In this document: in pieces, positions 36,651 to 45,059 of the stretch
Layout of the letters: each line of letters begins with the position of its first letter
How positions within the stretch are numbered: the first letter of the stretch is position 1
NCBI RefSeq assembly: GCF_036226365.1
Contig: NZ_CP108462.1
Location: forward strand, 6,356,501 to 6,420,500
DNA from: Streptomyces sp. NBC_01262
Lineage (GTDB): Bacteria; Actinomycetota; Actinomycetes; Streptomycetales; Streptomycetaceae
Direction: 5' to 3'
Length of the DNA: 64,000 bases
Program-made: the position numbers and the translations under genes
Notes under the pieces: generated by a model
Database searches by the model: none
What the model saw: the letters and a program-made list of their open reading frames with translations, nothing else
Told to the model about the DNA's origin: nothing

Positions 36651-36995
36651 CTACGTGTCTTCTCGCGGCTTCCCGCCGTCCCGGAGGAGATCCTCGCCGA
36701 ACTCGACCATCCGCTTCGCGTAGTCCTCCGTCCAGCCCGCGCGCTCGGCGATCGCCGCCGCCGTGAGCCGGTCGAACCGCTTCGGGTCGGCGAGCTGGGC
36801 CGCCGCTATGGCCTGGTACTCCGTCGCGCGGTCCGCGGCCGCTCTGAAGGCGACCGCCAACTCCGTGGAGCGCTCCAGGAGCTGCCCGGGGTCGTCGTAC
36901 TGCTCCAGGCTGAAGAAGTGCTCGTCGTCCTCGACCGCCGCAGCCGGCTCGAAGAGCAGCTGCGCGGGTTTCAGCCGTCGTTTCTCGACGGTCAT
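36651..36995 (-). CDS. Conserved hypothetical protein (114 residues)
   Basis: The start is well supported (CTGGAGG 7 bases upstream). The protein is hydrophilic and mostly helical: LFEPAAAVEDDEHFFSLEQ, then ATEYQAIAAAQLADPKRFD and AGWTEDYAKRMVEFGEDLL. No domain is recognised, no signal peptide or membrane segment. The helical, acidic-basic mix suggests a small DNA-linked or adaptor protein but this is a guess. It lies just left of the helicase end, in the same direction as that operon but about 60 bases beyond it. Confidence 0.65.
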   Translation of the reverse strand: MTVEKRRLKPAQLLFEPAAAVEDDEHFFSLEQYDDPGQLLERSTELAVAFRAAADRATEYQAIAAAQLADPKRFDRLTAAAIAERAGWTEDYAKRMVEFGEDLLRDGGKPREDT

Positions 36996-37058
36996 GTAGG
37001 TACCTCCAGTTCGTAAGCGCCTTCTATTGTCCCGGGTCGGGCGGTCCGGGGGTAGGCC

Positions 37059-38390
37059 CTAAGGGGCCCACCGGACGCGGTGCTCCGCCAGCCGCCCGAG
37101 CACGGCGTGGTTGGCCTCCCAGCCGTCCGGGAACTTCACCGTCACGCCGAGCTGGACCGGCTCGGTGGAGGGATGCTCGTCCAGCAGCTCGGCCACCCCG
37201 GCCCGGCACACCACGATGCACGCGTGCCGGTGCCGTGAGGCGAGCACGCACAGCCGTCCGGTCTCCAGGTGGAAGGCGGTGGCGTCGGGCCGTCCGGACA
37301 GCGGGTGCAGCACCACGGTGACGTCGAACTCCCGGCCCTGGAGCCGGTTCGCGGTGTCGACGGCGATGCCGGTGACGCCGAGGGCGGCCAGGGCGGCGCG
37401 GACGGCGGCGGCCTGGTCGCGGTGGGCGGTGCCGACCGCGATGCGGTCGGGCGTGAGGGGGGAGGTGCCGCGTTCGGAGACGGCGACGCCGCCGCGGTCG
37501 AGGAGGCGGCGGACGACCAGGGCGATGGCCCGTACCGCCTCCGGGTCCGTACGCGGGGTGTGCCGGGCCGGCAGCTCCAGGAGGCCCCAGCCGGAGGCGG
37601 CGGCCTCGTCGAGGACCCGGTCGGGGCCGGTGCCGTCGCAGGGGACGCCGAAGGTGAGGCGGCGGTCGCCGTGGTCGGTGCCGCTGCGGAAGGGGGTGTA
37701 CGGATAGAAGGCGTCGGAGATCAGCGGGGCCGCCGAGGCGGGGAGCCGCCAGGAGACGGGGAGCCGGTGCTGCGGGAGGCCGGGGTTGTGAGCGAGCAGG
37801 GTGACGACGGCGCTCGCGGACGGGTCGTAGGACAGCCCGGCCCACTGGTCGGCGCCGACCACGCTGAAGGGGTCGAGCTGCCCGGGGTCGCCGACGAACA
37901 GCGCCCGCTCGAACAGCCCGGCGACCTGCAGCAACGAGTCGGATCGCATCTGGTAGGCCTCGTCGACGATGGCGTGCCGCCAGCGCTCGACATCCTTGAC
38001 GTAGGCCCATTTCGCGGCGGTGGCGATCACCACCTTCTGGCCCGCCAGGTCGGCGGCCTTCGTCGACTTCAGGATCGACGGGTGCCCGTCCAGCAGCGGG
38101 TCGGGCGGCGAGTCGCTGCCGTGCAGGCGCCCGATCGGGAGCCCGGGGTCGGCCGTGGCGAGCCGGTCGGCGAGGTCGTCGACCTGGGCGTTGGTCTGGG
38201 CGACGACCATCAGCGACTCGCCCGCCGCGACCAGCTCCTGGGCGGCGCGCACCACGAGCGTGGACTTGCCGGCGCCGGGCGGGGAGTCGACGACGACGCC
38301 GCGGGCGGTGCCGTGGAGGGTGTCGTGCAGGATCCGCGCGGTGGCGGTCGAGGCTGCCTCGCTCGCGGCGGTACCGGGGGCGGTGGTCAC
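37059..38390 (-). CDS. SF1 (Dna2/Upf1-like) DNA helicase, third gene of nuclease-helicase operon
   Basis: 443 residues from the GTG at 38390, which overlaps the previous stop as GTGA. Motifs of superfamily 1B appear in order: Walker A SPPGAGKSTLVV (about 36-46), Ia AQTNAQVDDLA, II VDEAYQM (142-148), III FVGDPGQLDPF (165-175), IV-like VSWRLPASAAPLI, V DTANRLQGREFDVTVV, VI VLASRHRHACIV. This is a complete motor of minimal size without extra nuclease or zinc domains. The partner nuclease and the unknown middle protein are encoded upstream in the same transcript. It would move along single-stranded DNA or RNA with ATP. Confidence 0.9.
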   Translation of the reverse strand: MTTAPGTAASEAASTATARILHDTLHGTARGVVVDSPPGAGKSTLVVRAAQELVAAGESLMVVAQTNAQVDDLADRLATADPGLPIGRLHGSDSPPDPLLDGHPSILKSTKAADLAGQKVVIATAAKWAYVKDVERWRHAIVDEAYQMRSDSLLQVAGLFERALFVGDPGQLDPFSVVGADQWAGLSYDPSASAVVTLLAHNPGLPQHRLPVSWRLPASAAPLISDAFYPYTPFRSGTDHGDRRLTFGVPCDGTGPDRVLDEAAASGWGLLELPARHTPRTDPEAVRAIALVVRRLLDRGGVAVSERGTSPLTPDRIAVGTAHRDQAAAVRAALAALGVTGIAVDTANRLQGREFDVTVVLHPLSGRPDATAFHLETGRLCVLASRHRHACIVVCRAGVAELLDEHPSTEPVQLGVTVKFPDGWEANHAVLGRLAEHRVRWAP

Positions 38391-39901
38391 AGAACGTCCT
38401 CCGGGGTGACGGGGTCGGGGCCGTCCGCGCCCGCGGTGGCGGGCGGGCCGCCGTGGGTCCATGGGGTGTCCTCCGGGTCCGGCAGCTCGGCGCCGCCGCG
38501 CGGGGCGTGCTCGAAGAGTGTCCAGCAGACCCGGTCGCCCTTCTCCGGCACCGACCCCGGCTCGGGCTCCCTGCCCCGCCCCATGCCGTTGACCAGCCGC
38601 ACGACAGCCGCGCCGGGTCCGGCCCAGCCGGCGAAGACACCGCCCTGGGTCTTGCCGCCGGGCAGCGCGCGGAACAGCTTGCCGTCGGGGTCGAGGTGCG
38701 GCCGGTCGCCGGTGAGCACGGTGACCAGCGGGCGTGGCTTGGGGATCTTCCCCTCGCTGTACGCCATCTCCACCTCGGCGACCTCGCCCGCGAAGGCCTC
38801 CCCGGCCAGGCGCCGGCCCGCCATCACCAGCGGATCGTCCAGAGCCTCGCCCGCCTCCAGCCGGACCTGGGCCGTCTCGCGCCCGGCGAGTTTCGCCGCC
38901 GCCGCGATCGCGTCGTCCCGGCGCGGCTGCGGCGGCTCCCCGGCCCGTACGCGGTCCCGGTGGCCGGTGTAGGACCAGCGGTCCCGTTTCCAGCGCTCCT
39001 CGACATGCCCGCCCGAGGGCAGCGCGTCCAGCAGGTCGAGCCCGTGCCACACGGCGTCCCAGGTGGGCCGCAGCTGGCTCACCACCAGCTCCCTTATGGC
39101 CTGCTCCGCCGCCGAGTCCCGGGCGGCGTCGTAGCGCTTCATGGCCGGGGCGAGCCTGGTGTTGTCGAACGCCGGGTCGGTGGCGGGCCCGGCCGGCGGG
39201 CAGAGCAGCAGCCCGTCCGCCCCGCGCGCGGACTCCGCCCGGCGGGCGGCCGACGGGCCGGTCATGCCGTCCGGCGGGTCGATCCAGGCCAGCAGCGCGC
39301 CCAGGTGCTGGTCCTCCAGGTTGCTCTGGCCGGTCGCCCAGTGCCTGGTCAGCAGGTCGGTCATCGCGAGCAGCAGCGACGAGCCGGGGGTGCGGGCCCG
39401 CTCCCCGTAGTGCGTCAGCCACCGCCCGAGCAGCGGCACGCGGGCCGGTACCGGGAAGGGCGTGTCCGGGTCCTCCTCCGCCGTGCGGCGAAAGCGCGTG
39501 GAGCGGCCCAGCAGCCGTACGTACGCCACGGCCGCCGAGTTGGGCACGATCAGCTGCGGGGCGTCGGCGCAGACCTCGGCCTCCTCGCGGGCCCGGGTGG
39601 CGGGCTCGATCTCGACCTCGTCGGCGTAGGACTCCAGGTACGGCAGCACCGCCCCCGCCAGCTCGGCCAGGAACGCGAACCGCAGGTCCCGGTCGCGCGG
39701 CTGCGGCACGACCAGCAGCCGCGGCTCCTCCCGTACGGTGCCGACCAGCGCCCCCAGCGGTGCGCCGACCTCGCCCGCGGTGGTCAGCGGGACCAGCACC
39801 ATCGGCTGCCGCGCGAGGTGCCGGTGCCGGACCGTGGCCATCGGGGCGGCCCGGCCGGCCGCGACGGCCTCGGCCCGGGCCAGCGTCGAGATCAGCGACA
39901 T
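38387..39901 (-). CDS. Unknown 504-residue protein between nuclease and helicase
   Basis: No family recognised. The ATG at 39901 lies inside the end of the nuclease gene and follows GGAGG at 7 bases; the TGA overlaps the helicase GTG. The protein is soluble, without signal peptide. The first 150 residues look alpha/beta (RQPMVLVPLTTAGEVG, RLLVVPQPRDRDLRFAFLAE). The middle has many Arg/Asp helices (EERWKRDRWSYTGHRDRV, RRDDAIAAAAKLAGRE). The last 130 residues are beta-rich (RPLVTVLTGDRPHLDPDG, AAVVRLVNGMGRG, RVCWTLFEHAP), like the barrel domain that sits before the motor in Dna2/Upf1 helicases. It may thus be the missing DNA-binding part of a split enzyme. Confidence 0.85.
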   Translation of the reverse strand: MSLISTLARAEAVAAGRAAPMATVRHRHLARQPMVLVPLTTAGEVGAPLGALVGTVREEPRLLVVPQPRDRDLRFAFLAELAGAVLPYLESYADEVEIEPATRAREEAEVCADAPQLIVPNSAAVAYVRLLGRSTRFRRTAEEDPDTPFPVPARVPLLGRWLTHYGERARTPGSSLLLAMTDLLTRHWATGQSNLEDQHLGALLAWIDPPDGMTGPSAARRAESARGADGLLLCPPAGPATDPAFDNTRLAPAMKRYDAARDSAAEQAIRELVVSQLRPTWDAVWHGLDLLDALPSGGHVEERWKRDRWSYTGHRDRVRAGEPPQPRRDDAIAAAAKLAGRETAQVRLEAGEALDDPLVMAGRRLAGEAFAGEVAEVEMAYSEGKIPKPRPLVTVLTGDRPHLDPDGKLFRALPGGKTQGGVFAGWAGPGAAVVRLVNGMGRGREPEPGSVPEKGDRVCWTLFEHAPRGGAELPDPEDTPWTHGGPPATAGADGPDPVTPEDVL

Positions 39902-40983
39902 TGCAGTGCCTCCGCCCGCAGTTCGGCGGCCCGGCGCAGGGCGTCCACCGCCGGATCGGCCGGGTCACCCGCCTCGCCCAGCGCCGCCGCCAGTACCTGC
40001 TCGACCGTGGTCAGCGAGCCCAGCTCGCCGCGCACCCCGCGGCCGAGCGTCTCCACGGCCCCGCAGCCGCGCGCCCGGTCCCGGCAGTGGAAGGCCAGCT
40101 CGCACGTGGCCAGGCACTCGGGCGCGTACGCCGCCGGGACGGCCTCCACGGCCTCGTGGAGCCGGCCCTCGTCCGCCTGCCGGGGATCGAAGGTCGTGCC
40201 GTCCGGCAGGGCCGCGGCGATCTCCTCGATCCGGGTCAGCCGGGCCAGCTGGCGCCGGGTCACCGAGAGCTGCTTGCGCACGTCGACCAGCTGGGCCGTC
40301 GGCAGGTTCGAGAAGTCCTTCGGGCAGACGAGCAGGACCTCGTGCGACGGCTGCCCGACGCCGAGCCGCTCCAGCGCCAGCACGTACACCGCCGCCTGGC
40401 GGGCGGCCGCCCCGACCTTCACGGAATCGGCCGAACCGTCCAGTATCGGGAAGGACTTGACCTCCACCACCATCCACGACCCGTCCGGCCGCACCGCCAC
40501 CGCGTCCGGCTCCAGATACGCCGGTGATCCCGCCACGTCCAGCTTGAGCAGCGGGTGGTCCAGCAGCGCCCAGCGCCCAGCCGCCGTGGCCTCCTCCAGC
40601 GCGATGCGCGTGCGCGCCACGCGGCCCTCCGGGCCGGGCGCGGACAGGTCGGGCACCGCGGCCTCGCTCTGCTCGGCGTGCAGCAGCCGCAGCAGCTCCG
40701 CGTATCCCTCGGCCTTCACCCGCGCCTCGAACGCGTGGCCCCGCGCGAACGCGAACTGCGACTGCCCGAACGGCGCCGGACTGCCCAGCGCCTGCGCCAC
40801 GGCTCCCTTGTCCACCCCGGCCGCGTCCATCAACGCCCGCCGCCGGCACCCCGGATTCGCCGCCAGCGCCGCAAGCGCCCGCGCGTCCATCGCGCGCGGC
40901 GCCACATCCGGCCCGCGCAGCACGGCCAGACGCTCCCGAAGATCCCGCGTATCGTTCACCCGCGAAAGTGTCGCATCCCCCAC
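39892..40983 (-). CDS. RecB/Cas4-like PD-(D/E)xK nuclease with possible Fe-S cysteines
   Basis: 363 residues. The nuclease core is visible in order: RGHAFE (His83), EPDAV (Asp160), VVEVKSF (Glu174, Lys176) and QAAVY (Gln196-xxx-Tyr200), the RecB-family signature. Cys46 (NPGCRRRA) lies before the core. Cys290, 294, 300 and 307 (ECLATCELAFHCRDRARGC) lie after it, matching the split cysteine layout of Fe-S nucleases such as AddB, Cas4 and Dna2, though the spacing differs. It would degrade or trim DNA ends. First gene of the three-gene overlapping set; the GTG at 40983 follows AGGGGG inside a nested inverted repeat. Confidence 0.88.
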   Translation of the reverse strand: MGDATLSRVNDTRDLRERLAVLRGPDVAPRAMDARALAALAANPGCRRRALMDAAGVDKGAVAQALGSPAPFGQSQFAFARGHAFEARVKAEGYAELLRLLHAEQSEAAVPDLSAPGPEGRVARTRIALEEATAAGRWALLDHPLLKLDVAGSPAYLEPDAVAVRPDGSWMVVEVKSFPILDGSADSVKVGAAARQAAVYVLALERLGVGQPSHEVLLVCPKDFSNLPTAQLVDVRKQLSVTRRQLARLTRIEEIAAALPDGTTFDPRQADEGRLHEAVEAVPAAYAPECLATCELAFHCRDRARGCGAVETLGRGVRGELGSLTTVEQVLAAALGEAGDPADPAVDALRRAAELRAEALQCR

Positions 40984-41020
40984 TGACAGCCCCCTGTTAC
41001 AGGGGAGGTTCGAGTGTCAG
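40983..41020 (-). promoter_or_regulatory. Nested inverted repeats at the front of the nuclease-helicase operon
   Basis: A perfect palindrome CCCCTGT-T-ACAGGGG (40991-41005) covers the ribosome site of the nuclease gene, and a wider CTGACA/TGTCAG pair (40983-40988 and 41015-41020) encloses it. The PAP2 stop is at 41017, so the element fills the gap between the two genes. It could be an operator or an RNA hairpin that hides the start of the nuclease gene. Confidence 0.5.
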
Positions 41021-41913
41021 CGTTTGTGCCACGGAGGCGGGGCGAGGCCCGCCCCGCGTTCCGTGGGGGCCACGTCGCGCGACGTGGCGACGACGACCGA
41101 ACCGGACCCGGACCCCGACCCCGAAGCGGCACCCCGGCGCAGCCGGACCGCGTCGCGCACGTCGTCGGCCAGCCGGAGCGCGGGCCGTGCGAGGGCGTAG
41201 CCGATGGCCATGACCGCGGCCCCCGCCACCGCGTCGAGGAGGTAGTGGTTGGCGGTGCCCATCACGACCAGCGCGGTCCCCAGCGGGTAGAGCACCCCGA
41301 TCGCCCGCACGAGCGGATTGCGCCCGTACCGCCAGAGCATGATGCCGCACCACAGCGCCCAGCCCACGTGGAGGCTCGGCATGGCCGCGTACTGGTTGGT
41401 GAGCCCGCCCAGCCCGCGCGGGGCGCTGGCGTCGGCGCCCCACCAGCCGTAGGAGCCGTACTGGGCCATCGTGTCGATGAAGCCGTGGCCGGAGGAGAGC
41501 AGCCGGGGCGGGGCGGTGGGCATGAGGGTGAAGCCGATGAGCCCGATGAGGGTGGAGATCATGAGCCAGGTCCGCGCGAAGCGGTACGCCGTCGGGCGCC
41601 GCCGCCACAGCCAGATGAGCACGATCGGGGTGACGAGATAGTGCAGGGAGGCGTACCAGAAGTCGGCGGGGACGCCGAGGGCGTGGTACCTGGTGAAGAG
41701 CGTGTTCAGCCACCGCTCGGGATCGATGTCCAGCGCCTGTTCGACATGCAGGACTTCGATGCCGTGCCCCAGGGCGGTGTCGACATCGCCGCGCACGAAG
41801 AGGCGGCCCGCCGTGTAGAGACCGTAGACCACCGCGATCAGCGGCAGCTCGGTCCACCAGCGGAGCCGGCCGCGGTATGCGGAGGCGCGAGGCGCGGTGG
41901 CGGTGATCGTCAT
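41017..41913 (-). CDS. PAP2 superfamily membrane phosphatase
   Basis: 298 residues with about six membrane helices. The phosphatase motifs are AAMPSLHVGW (PSxH, the catalytic-acid His region) and GTANHYLLDAVAG (nucleophile His and Asp); the first motif is reduced, as in inositol-phosphoceramide synthase-type (Aur1/Ipt1-like) members. These act on lipid phosphates or transfer phospho-head groups at the outer face. The C-terminal 60 residues are cytoplasmic, with a Ser-Gly run. A 25-base palindrome lies 54 bases upstream of the start, between it and the divergent TetR gene. Confidence 0.9.
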   Translation of the reverse strand: MTITATAPRASAYRGRLRWWTELPLIAVVYGLYTAGRLFVRGDVDTALGHGIEVLHVEQALDIDPERWLNTLFTRYHALGVPADFWYASLHYLVTPIVLIWLWRRRPTAYRFARTWLMISTLIGLIGFTLMPTAPPRLLSSGHGFIDTMAQYGSYGWWGADASAPRGLGGLTNQYAAMPSLHVGWALWCGIMLWRYGRNPLVRAIGVLYPLGTALVVMGTANHYLLDAVAGAAVMAIGYALARPALRLADDVRDAVRLRRGAASGSGSGSGSVVVATSRDVAPTERGAGLAPPPWHKR

Positions 41914-41966
41914 GCGACCGTTCTCCCCGTTCTTCCCGATCGGAAGGTGCTCGACGGTGTCATAGG

Positions 41967-41991
41967 CTCTACCGTACGCCGTACGCTAGAG
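41967..41991. promoter_or_regulatory. 25-base palindromic operator, probably for the TetR regulator
   Basis: The half CTCTACCGTACG is mirrored by CGTACGCTAGAG around one central C, with a single mismatch in 12 pairs. It lies between the divergent PAP2 and TetR genes, close to the expected PAP2 promoter. Size and symmetry are typical of TetR-family sites. Confidence 0.7.
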
Positions 41992-42186
41992 AACCAGTGA
42001 AGCGCCCCGGTTATTCCGGGTAAGCCACTGTTCGTCCCTCGTTTCCGCGGGGTCGACCAGCCGTTGTCTGGAAAAGGGACGCCCGGCCGACTCCCCGGGT
42101 TGCTCCCGGAAGCGGGAGAATCGAAGAAGCCCCACCTACCGCTGAGTCCCCGCCCCTGTCCCCCGTATCGACCGGACATCTCCCCC

Positions 42187-42879
42187 ATGACTGTCACCGA
42201 ATCGGCCCGCTCCCCACGGCGTCGCACCCCCCGCAACACGCTCAACCCCGACCGCATCCTCGACGCCGCCCTGGCCCTGCTCGACCGCGACGGCCCCGAG
42301 GCCTTCACGATGCGCGCCCTCGCCACCGAACTCGGCGTCGGCACGATGGCGGTCTACTCGCACTTCCGCAACAAGGACGAGATCAACGACGCGGTGAACG
42401 ACCGCCTGCTCAGCGAGATCGAACTGCCGGCCCCCGCCGGCTGTGCCCCCTGCGACCAGATTATCGAGCTGTGCCGCAGCGTCTACCGACTTTTCAGCGA
42501 GCACCCCGCCGCCCTCCCGCTGCTCACCAGCCGCCCCATGCGCGGTGACGAGGCCGTCGCGGTCATCGACCGCCAGCTCGGACTGCTGCTCGCGGCCGGA
42601 CTCTCCCCGGCCGACGCCGCCCGTGCCCAGGTCGTGATCATGCAGTACACGGTCGGCTCCGCGCTGTGGGCGGTGCGCCGCCGCCAGGCGGAACTGGGCG
42701 GCTGCGACGAGCAAGCCGGCGTACGCCGCCAGATCCAGGACCGGCTCGCCGAGGCCCCCGCCGACCGCTATCCCTCGCTGACCGGCCTCGTCCCCGAGCT
42801 GACCGCCGCCCAGGACGGCGGCATCGAGCTGTACGAGCAAGGGCTCAAGGGCCTGCTGAGAGGTCTGCTGGGCGGGTAG
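42187..42879 (+). CDS. TetR family transcriptional regulator
   Basis: 230 residues. The N-terminal helix-turn-helix (RILDAALALLDRDGPEAFTMRALATELG, then VGTMAVYSHFRNKDEI) is followed by a TetR_C-type helical ligand domain with QVVIMQYTVGSALWAVRRRQAE. The start ATG 42187 is the first Met that fits family length. Divergent from PAP2, with the palindrome at 41967 between them, so PAP2 is the best candidate target. The next gene starts 14 bases after its stop and may be cotranscribed. Ligand unknown. Confidence 0.92.
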   Translation: MTVTESARSPRRRTPRNTLNPDRILDAALALLDRDGPEAFTMRALATELGVGTMAVYSHFRNKDEINDAVNDRLLSEIELPAPAGCAPCDQIIELCRSVYRLFSEHPAALPLLTSRPMRGDEAVAVIDRQLGLLLAAGLSPADAARAQVVIMQYTVGSALWAVRRRQAELGGCDEQAGVRRQIQDRLAEAPADRYPSLTGLVPELTAAQDGGIELYEQGLKGLLRGLLGG

Positions 42880-42893
42880 ACGATGATGGAGCC

Positions 42894-43496
42894 ATGCGCT
42901 CCCGCCCACGTATCCTGCTCGTCCGCCACGGCCAGACGCAGTGGTCCGTGTCCGCCCGCCACACCGGCCGTACGGACATTCCGCTCACCGACGCCGGACG
43001 GGACACCGTCCGCGTCCTCGGCGAGCGGCTGTCCCGCGAGCCCTGGGACGGGGTGCTGGCGCACGCCGAGGTCCGCACCAGCCCGCTGGTCCGCGCGAGC
43101 GAGACCTGCGCGCTGGCCGGTTTCGGCGACCGCGCCAAGGAGTGGGACACCCTCATGGAGTGGGACTACGGCGTCTACGAGGGCCTCACGCCCGAGGAGA
43201 TCCGTTCCACCCGCCCCGACTGGAACATCTGGCACGACGGCGTCCCGGGCGGCGAGACCCCCGCTGACCTGGCCTCCCGCGCCGACGAGGCCGTCGACTG
43301 GGTCCGCTCGGCCGACCGCGACGTGCTGATCTTCGCCCACGGGCACTTCCTGCGCATGCTCGCCGCCCGCTGGCTCGCCCTCCCGCCCGCCTCCGGCGGC
43401 CTGTTCCGTCTGGAACCGGCCTCCCTGTCGGTGCTGGGGTGGGCCTACGGTGCCCCGGCCGTCGAGCGCTGGAACGACACGGGGCACCTGGACTGA
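42894..43496 (+). CDS. Histidine phosphatase superfamily (phosphoglycerate-mutase-like) protein
   Basis: 200 residues. The phosphohistidine motif LLVRHGQTQWS opens the fold; the second His is in IFAHGHFLRML; the proton-donor Glu is in MEWDYGVYEG. Length and motifs fit small cytosolic acid phosphatases of the PhoE/CobC/SixA group rather than true glycolytic mutases. Substrate unknown. It follows the TetR gene closely on the same strand and is convergent with the chitinase gene 29 bases away. Confidence 0.88.
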   Translation: MRSRPRILLVRHGQTQWSVSARHTGRTDIPLTDAGRDTVRVLGERLSREPWDGVLAHAEVRTSPLVRASETCALAGFGDRAKEWDTLMEWDYGVYEGLTPEEIRSTRPDWNIWHDGVPGGETPADLASRADEAVDWVRSADRDVLIFAHGHFLRMLAARWLALPPASGGLFRLEPASLSVLGWAYGAPAVERWNDTGHLD

Positions 43497-43525
43497 CGGC
43501 CTGACTGCCTGACCGGCTTGAGGCG

Positions 43526-44941
43526 TCAGCTGTTGTAGGCCACGAAGGCCTTGGAGAAGGCGTTGGCGTCCTGCACGATCGAGCTGCAGGTGGCGTCCGC
43601 GGTCGGCTTCGCGCCACCGGCGCACTGCTTGTCGCGGGCCGCCGACCACATCGACAGCCAGCCGAGGCCCTTGGACTTCGCGAACGTCACCAGCTGGCTG
43701 GCGTCGCTCACGGTGAAGATCTCGACGGCCGTGTCGTTGACGCCGATCATCGGTGTGACCGCCAGCGCCTTCCACGCCGCCGCGTCCGACAGCCCGAACG
43801 CGCTCTTCACCTGCGCCTGCGTCGCGGTGGCCGCGGAGATCGCGTAGTCGCCCATGTCGCCGCTGAACGACGCCCCGTAGTCCATCGCCATGATGTTCAC
43901 CGCCGAGACGCTCACCCCGTTCGCCTTCGCACTGGCCAGCAGAGCGGTCCCGTCGCCGGTCAGGCCGGTCGGCATCACGGGCAGCGTGTACGACACCTGC
44001 AGCCCGCTGTGGCTCGCCTGGAGCTGGGCGATCGCCTTCGCGCGGAGCGTGTTGGCGGCGGTGTTCGCGATCGCGGCGCCCTCGACGTCGAAGTCGACCT
44101 TGGTGATGCCGTACGCGTCGATCACCTTGGCGTAGGCGGTGGCCAGCGCCGACACGGACGAACACGTCGTCGCCAGCTCCGAACCGGACGCCCCGCCGAA
44201 CGACACCCGTACGTCCCCGCCCGCCGCCCGCAGAGCGCCGATCTGCGCGGCCACCGCATCGCTGCCCACGTCGGTCACGCCGCCCCACTTCGGGGTGCAG
44301 CCCCCGCCGTCGACGACGAAGGCGAGGTTGTACTGCTTCACGCCGGTGGCCTTGGAGGCCGCCACCAGGTCGAAGGCGGGGTAGAGGGAGGTGTCCACGT
44401 ACGGGGCGAAGCCCGAGGCCGTGCCGGTGCCGGAGGTCGGCGTGGCCGTCACGGTGGGGGTGACGGTGGGAGTGGCCGTCACGGTGGGAGTGGGGGACGG
44501 GGTGCTGTCCACCGAGCACTTCACGTCGTTGATCAGGCAGTTGACCGGATCCGCGGCCTTCACGGACGCGGTGGCCACAAAGCCGATGCTGACCGACTTG
44601 CCGACGGCTATGTCCGCGTTCCAGCTCTCCGGTTTGACCGTGATGTGCTGGCCTGACACGGTGTACGTACCGTTCCACAGCGAGCTCAGCGTGGTGCCCG
44701 CGGGCAGGTCGAACTGCAGCGTCCACCCCGACAGCGTCGACGCCGTGGTGTTCGTGATCACGTACTGGCCCGTGTAACCGGTCGTCCAGTCACTGCTCTT
44801 GGTGTACGCCGCCCCCACCGACGCGGCCTGCGCGGCCCCCGCGAGCGCGAACCCGCCACCGGCGACGACCGCGCCCGCGACGATGCCCACGAGGAGCCTG
44901 CCCTTGCGACTGGTGGTGCGGCGGTGATGTGAATTCCTCAT
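43526..44941 (-). CDS. Secreted GH18 chitinase with N-terminal CBM2
   Basis: 471 residues from ATG 44941. Signal peptide (RKGRLLVGIVAGAVVAGGG to AAQA), then a CBM2-type module (about 42-145; GYTGQYVITNTTASTLSGW, NGTYTVSGQHITV) and a Pro-Thr linker. The GH18 catalytic domain (about 180-470) has VDFDVEGAA, whose Glu is the catalytic acid, plus SFGGASGSE and MAMDYGASF. The class resembles ChiD-type bacterial chitinases of subfamily C. The DasR-like core TGGTCTAGTCC lies about 53 bases upstream of the start. It should act on insoluble chitin with the 23.8-kb enzyme. Confidence 0.93.
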   Translation of the reverse strand: MRNSHHRRTTSRKGRLLVGIVAGAVVAGGGFALAGAAQAASVGAAYTKSSDWTTGYTGQYVITNTTASTLSGWTLQFDLPAGTTLSSLWNGTYTVSGQHITVKPESWNADIAVGKSVSIGFVATASVKAADPVNCLINDVKCSVDSTPSPTPTVTATPTVTPTVTATPTSGTGTASGFAPYVDTSLYPAFDLVAASKATGVKQYNLAFVVDGGGCTPKWGGVTDVGSDAVAAQIGALRAAGGDVRVSFGGASGSELATTCSSVSALATAYAKVIDAYGITKVDFDVEGAAIANTAANTLRAKAIAQLQASHSGLQVSYTLPVMPTGLTGDGTALLASAKANGVSVSAVNIMAMDYGASFSGDMGDYAISAATATQAQVKSAFGLSDAAAWKALAVTPMIGVNDTAVEIFTVSDASQLVTFAKSKGLGWLSMWSAARDKQCAGGAKPTADATCSSIVQDANAFSKAFVAYNS

Positions 44942-44993
44942 GAAGCGGGACGCTAGCGCGGCCGATTCGGACAAATATCCTGTTCGGGGCGGG

Positions 44994-45004
44994 TGGTCTA
45001 GTCC
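44994..45004 (-). promoter_or_regulatory. DasR-like operator upstream of the CBM2-GH18 chitinase
   Basis: The 11 bases TGGTCTAGTCC are identical to those before the other GH18 gene at 23717-23727 and match eight or nine central positions of the DasR site. The element lies in the divergent gap with the spermidine-synthase-like gene, 53 bases from the chitinase start codon. Confidence 0.6.
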
Positions 45005-45059
45005 TTATGCCGCTGTTAAGCAACCCATCGGGATGGGTTAGGGCGCGGATACTGATGGC

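Noticed and set aside
37059..39968. A single 969-residue nuclease-helicase fusion in one frame
   Set aside because: Only the helicase part of that frame is protein-like; upstream the conserved sequence lies in other frames as separate genes with proper starts and stops.
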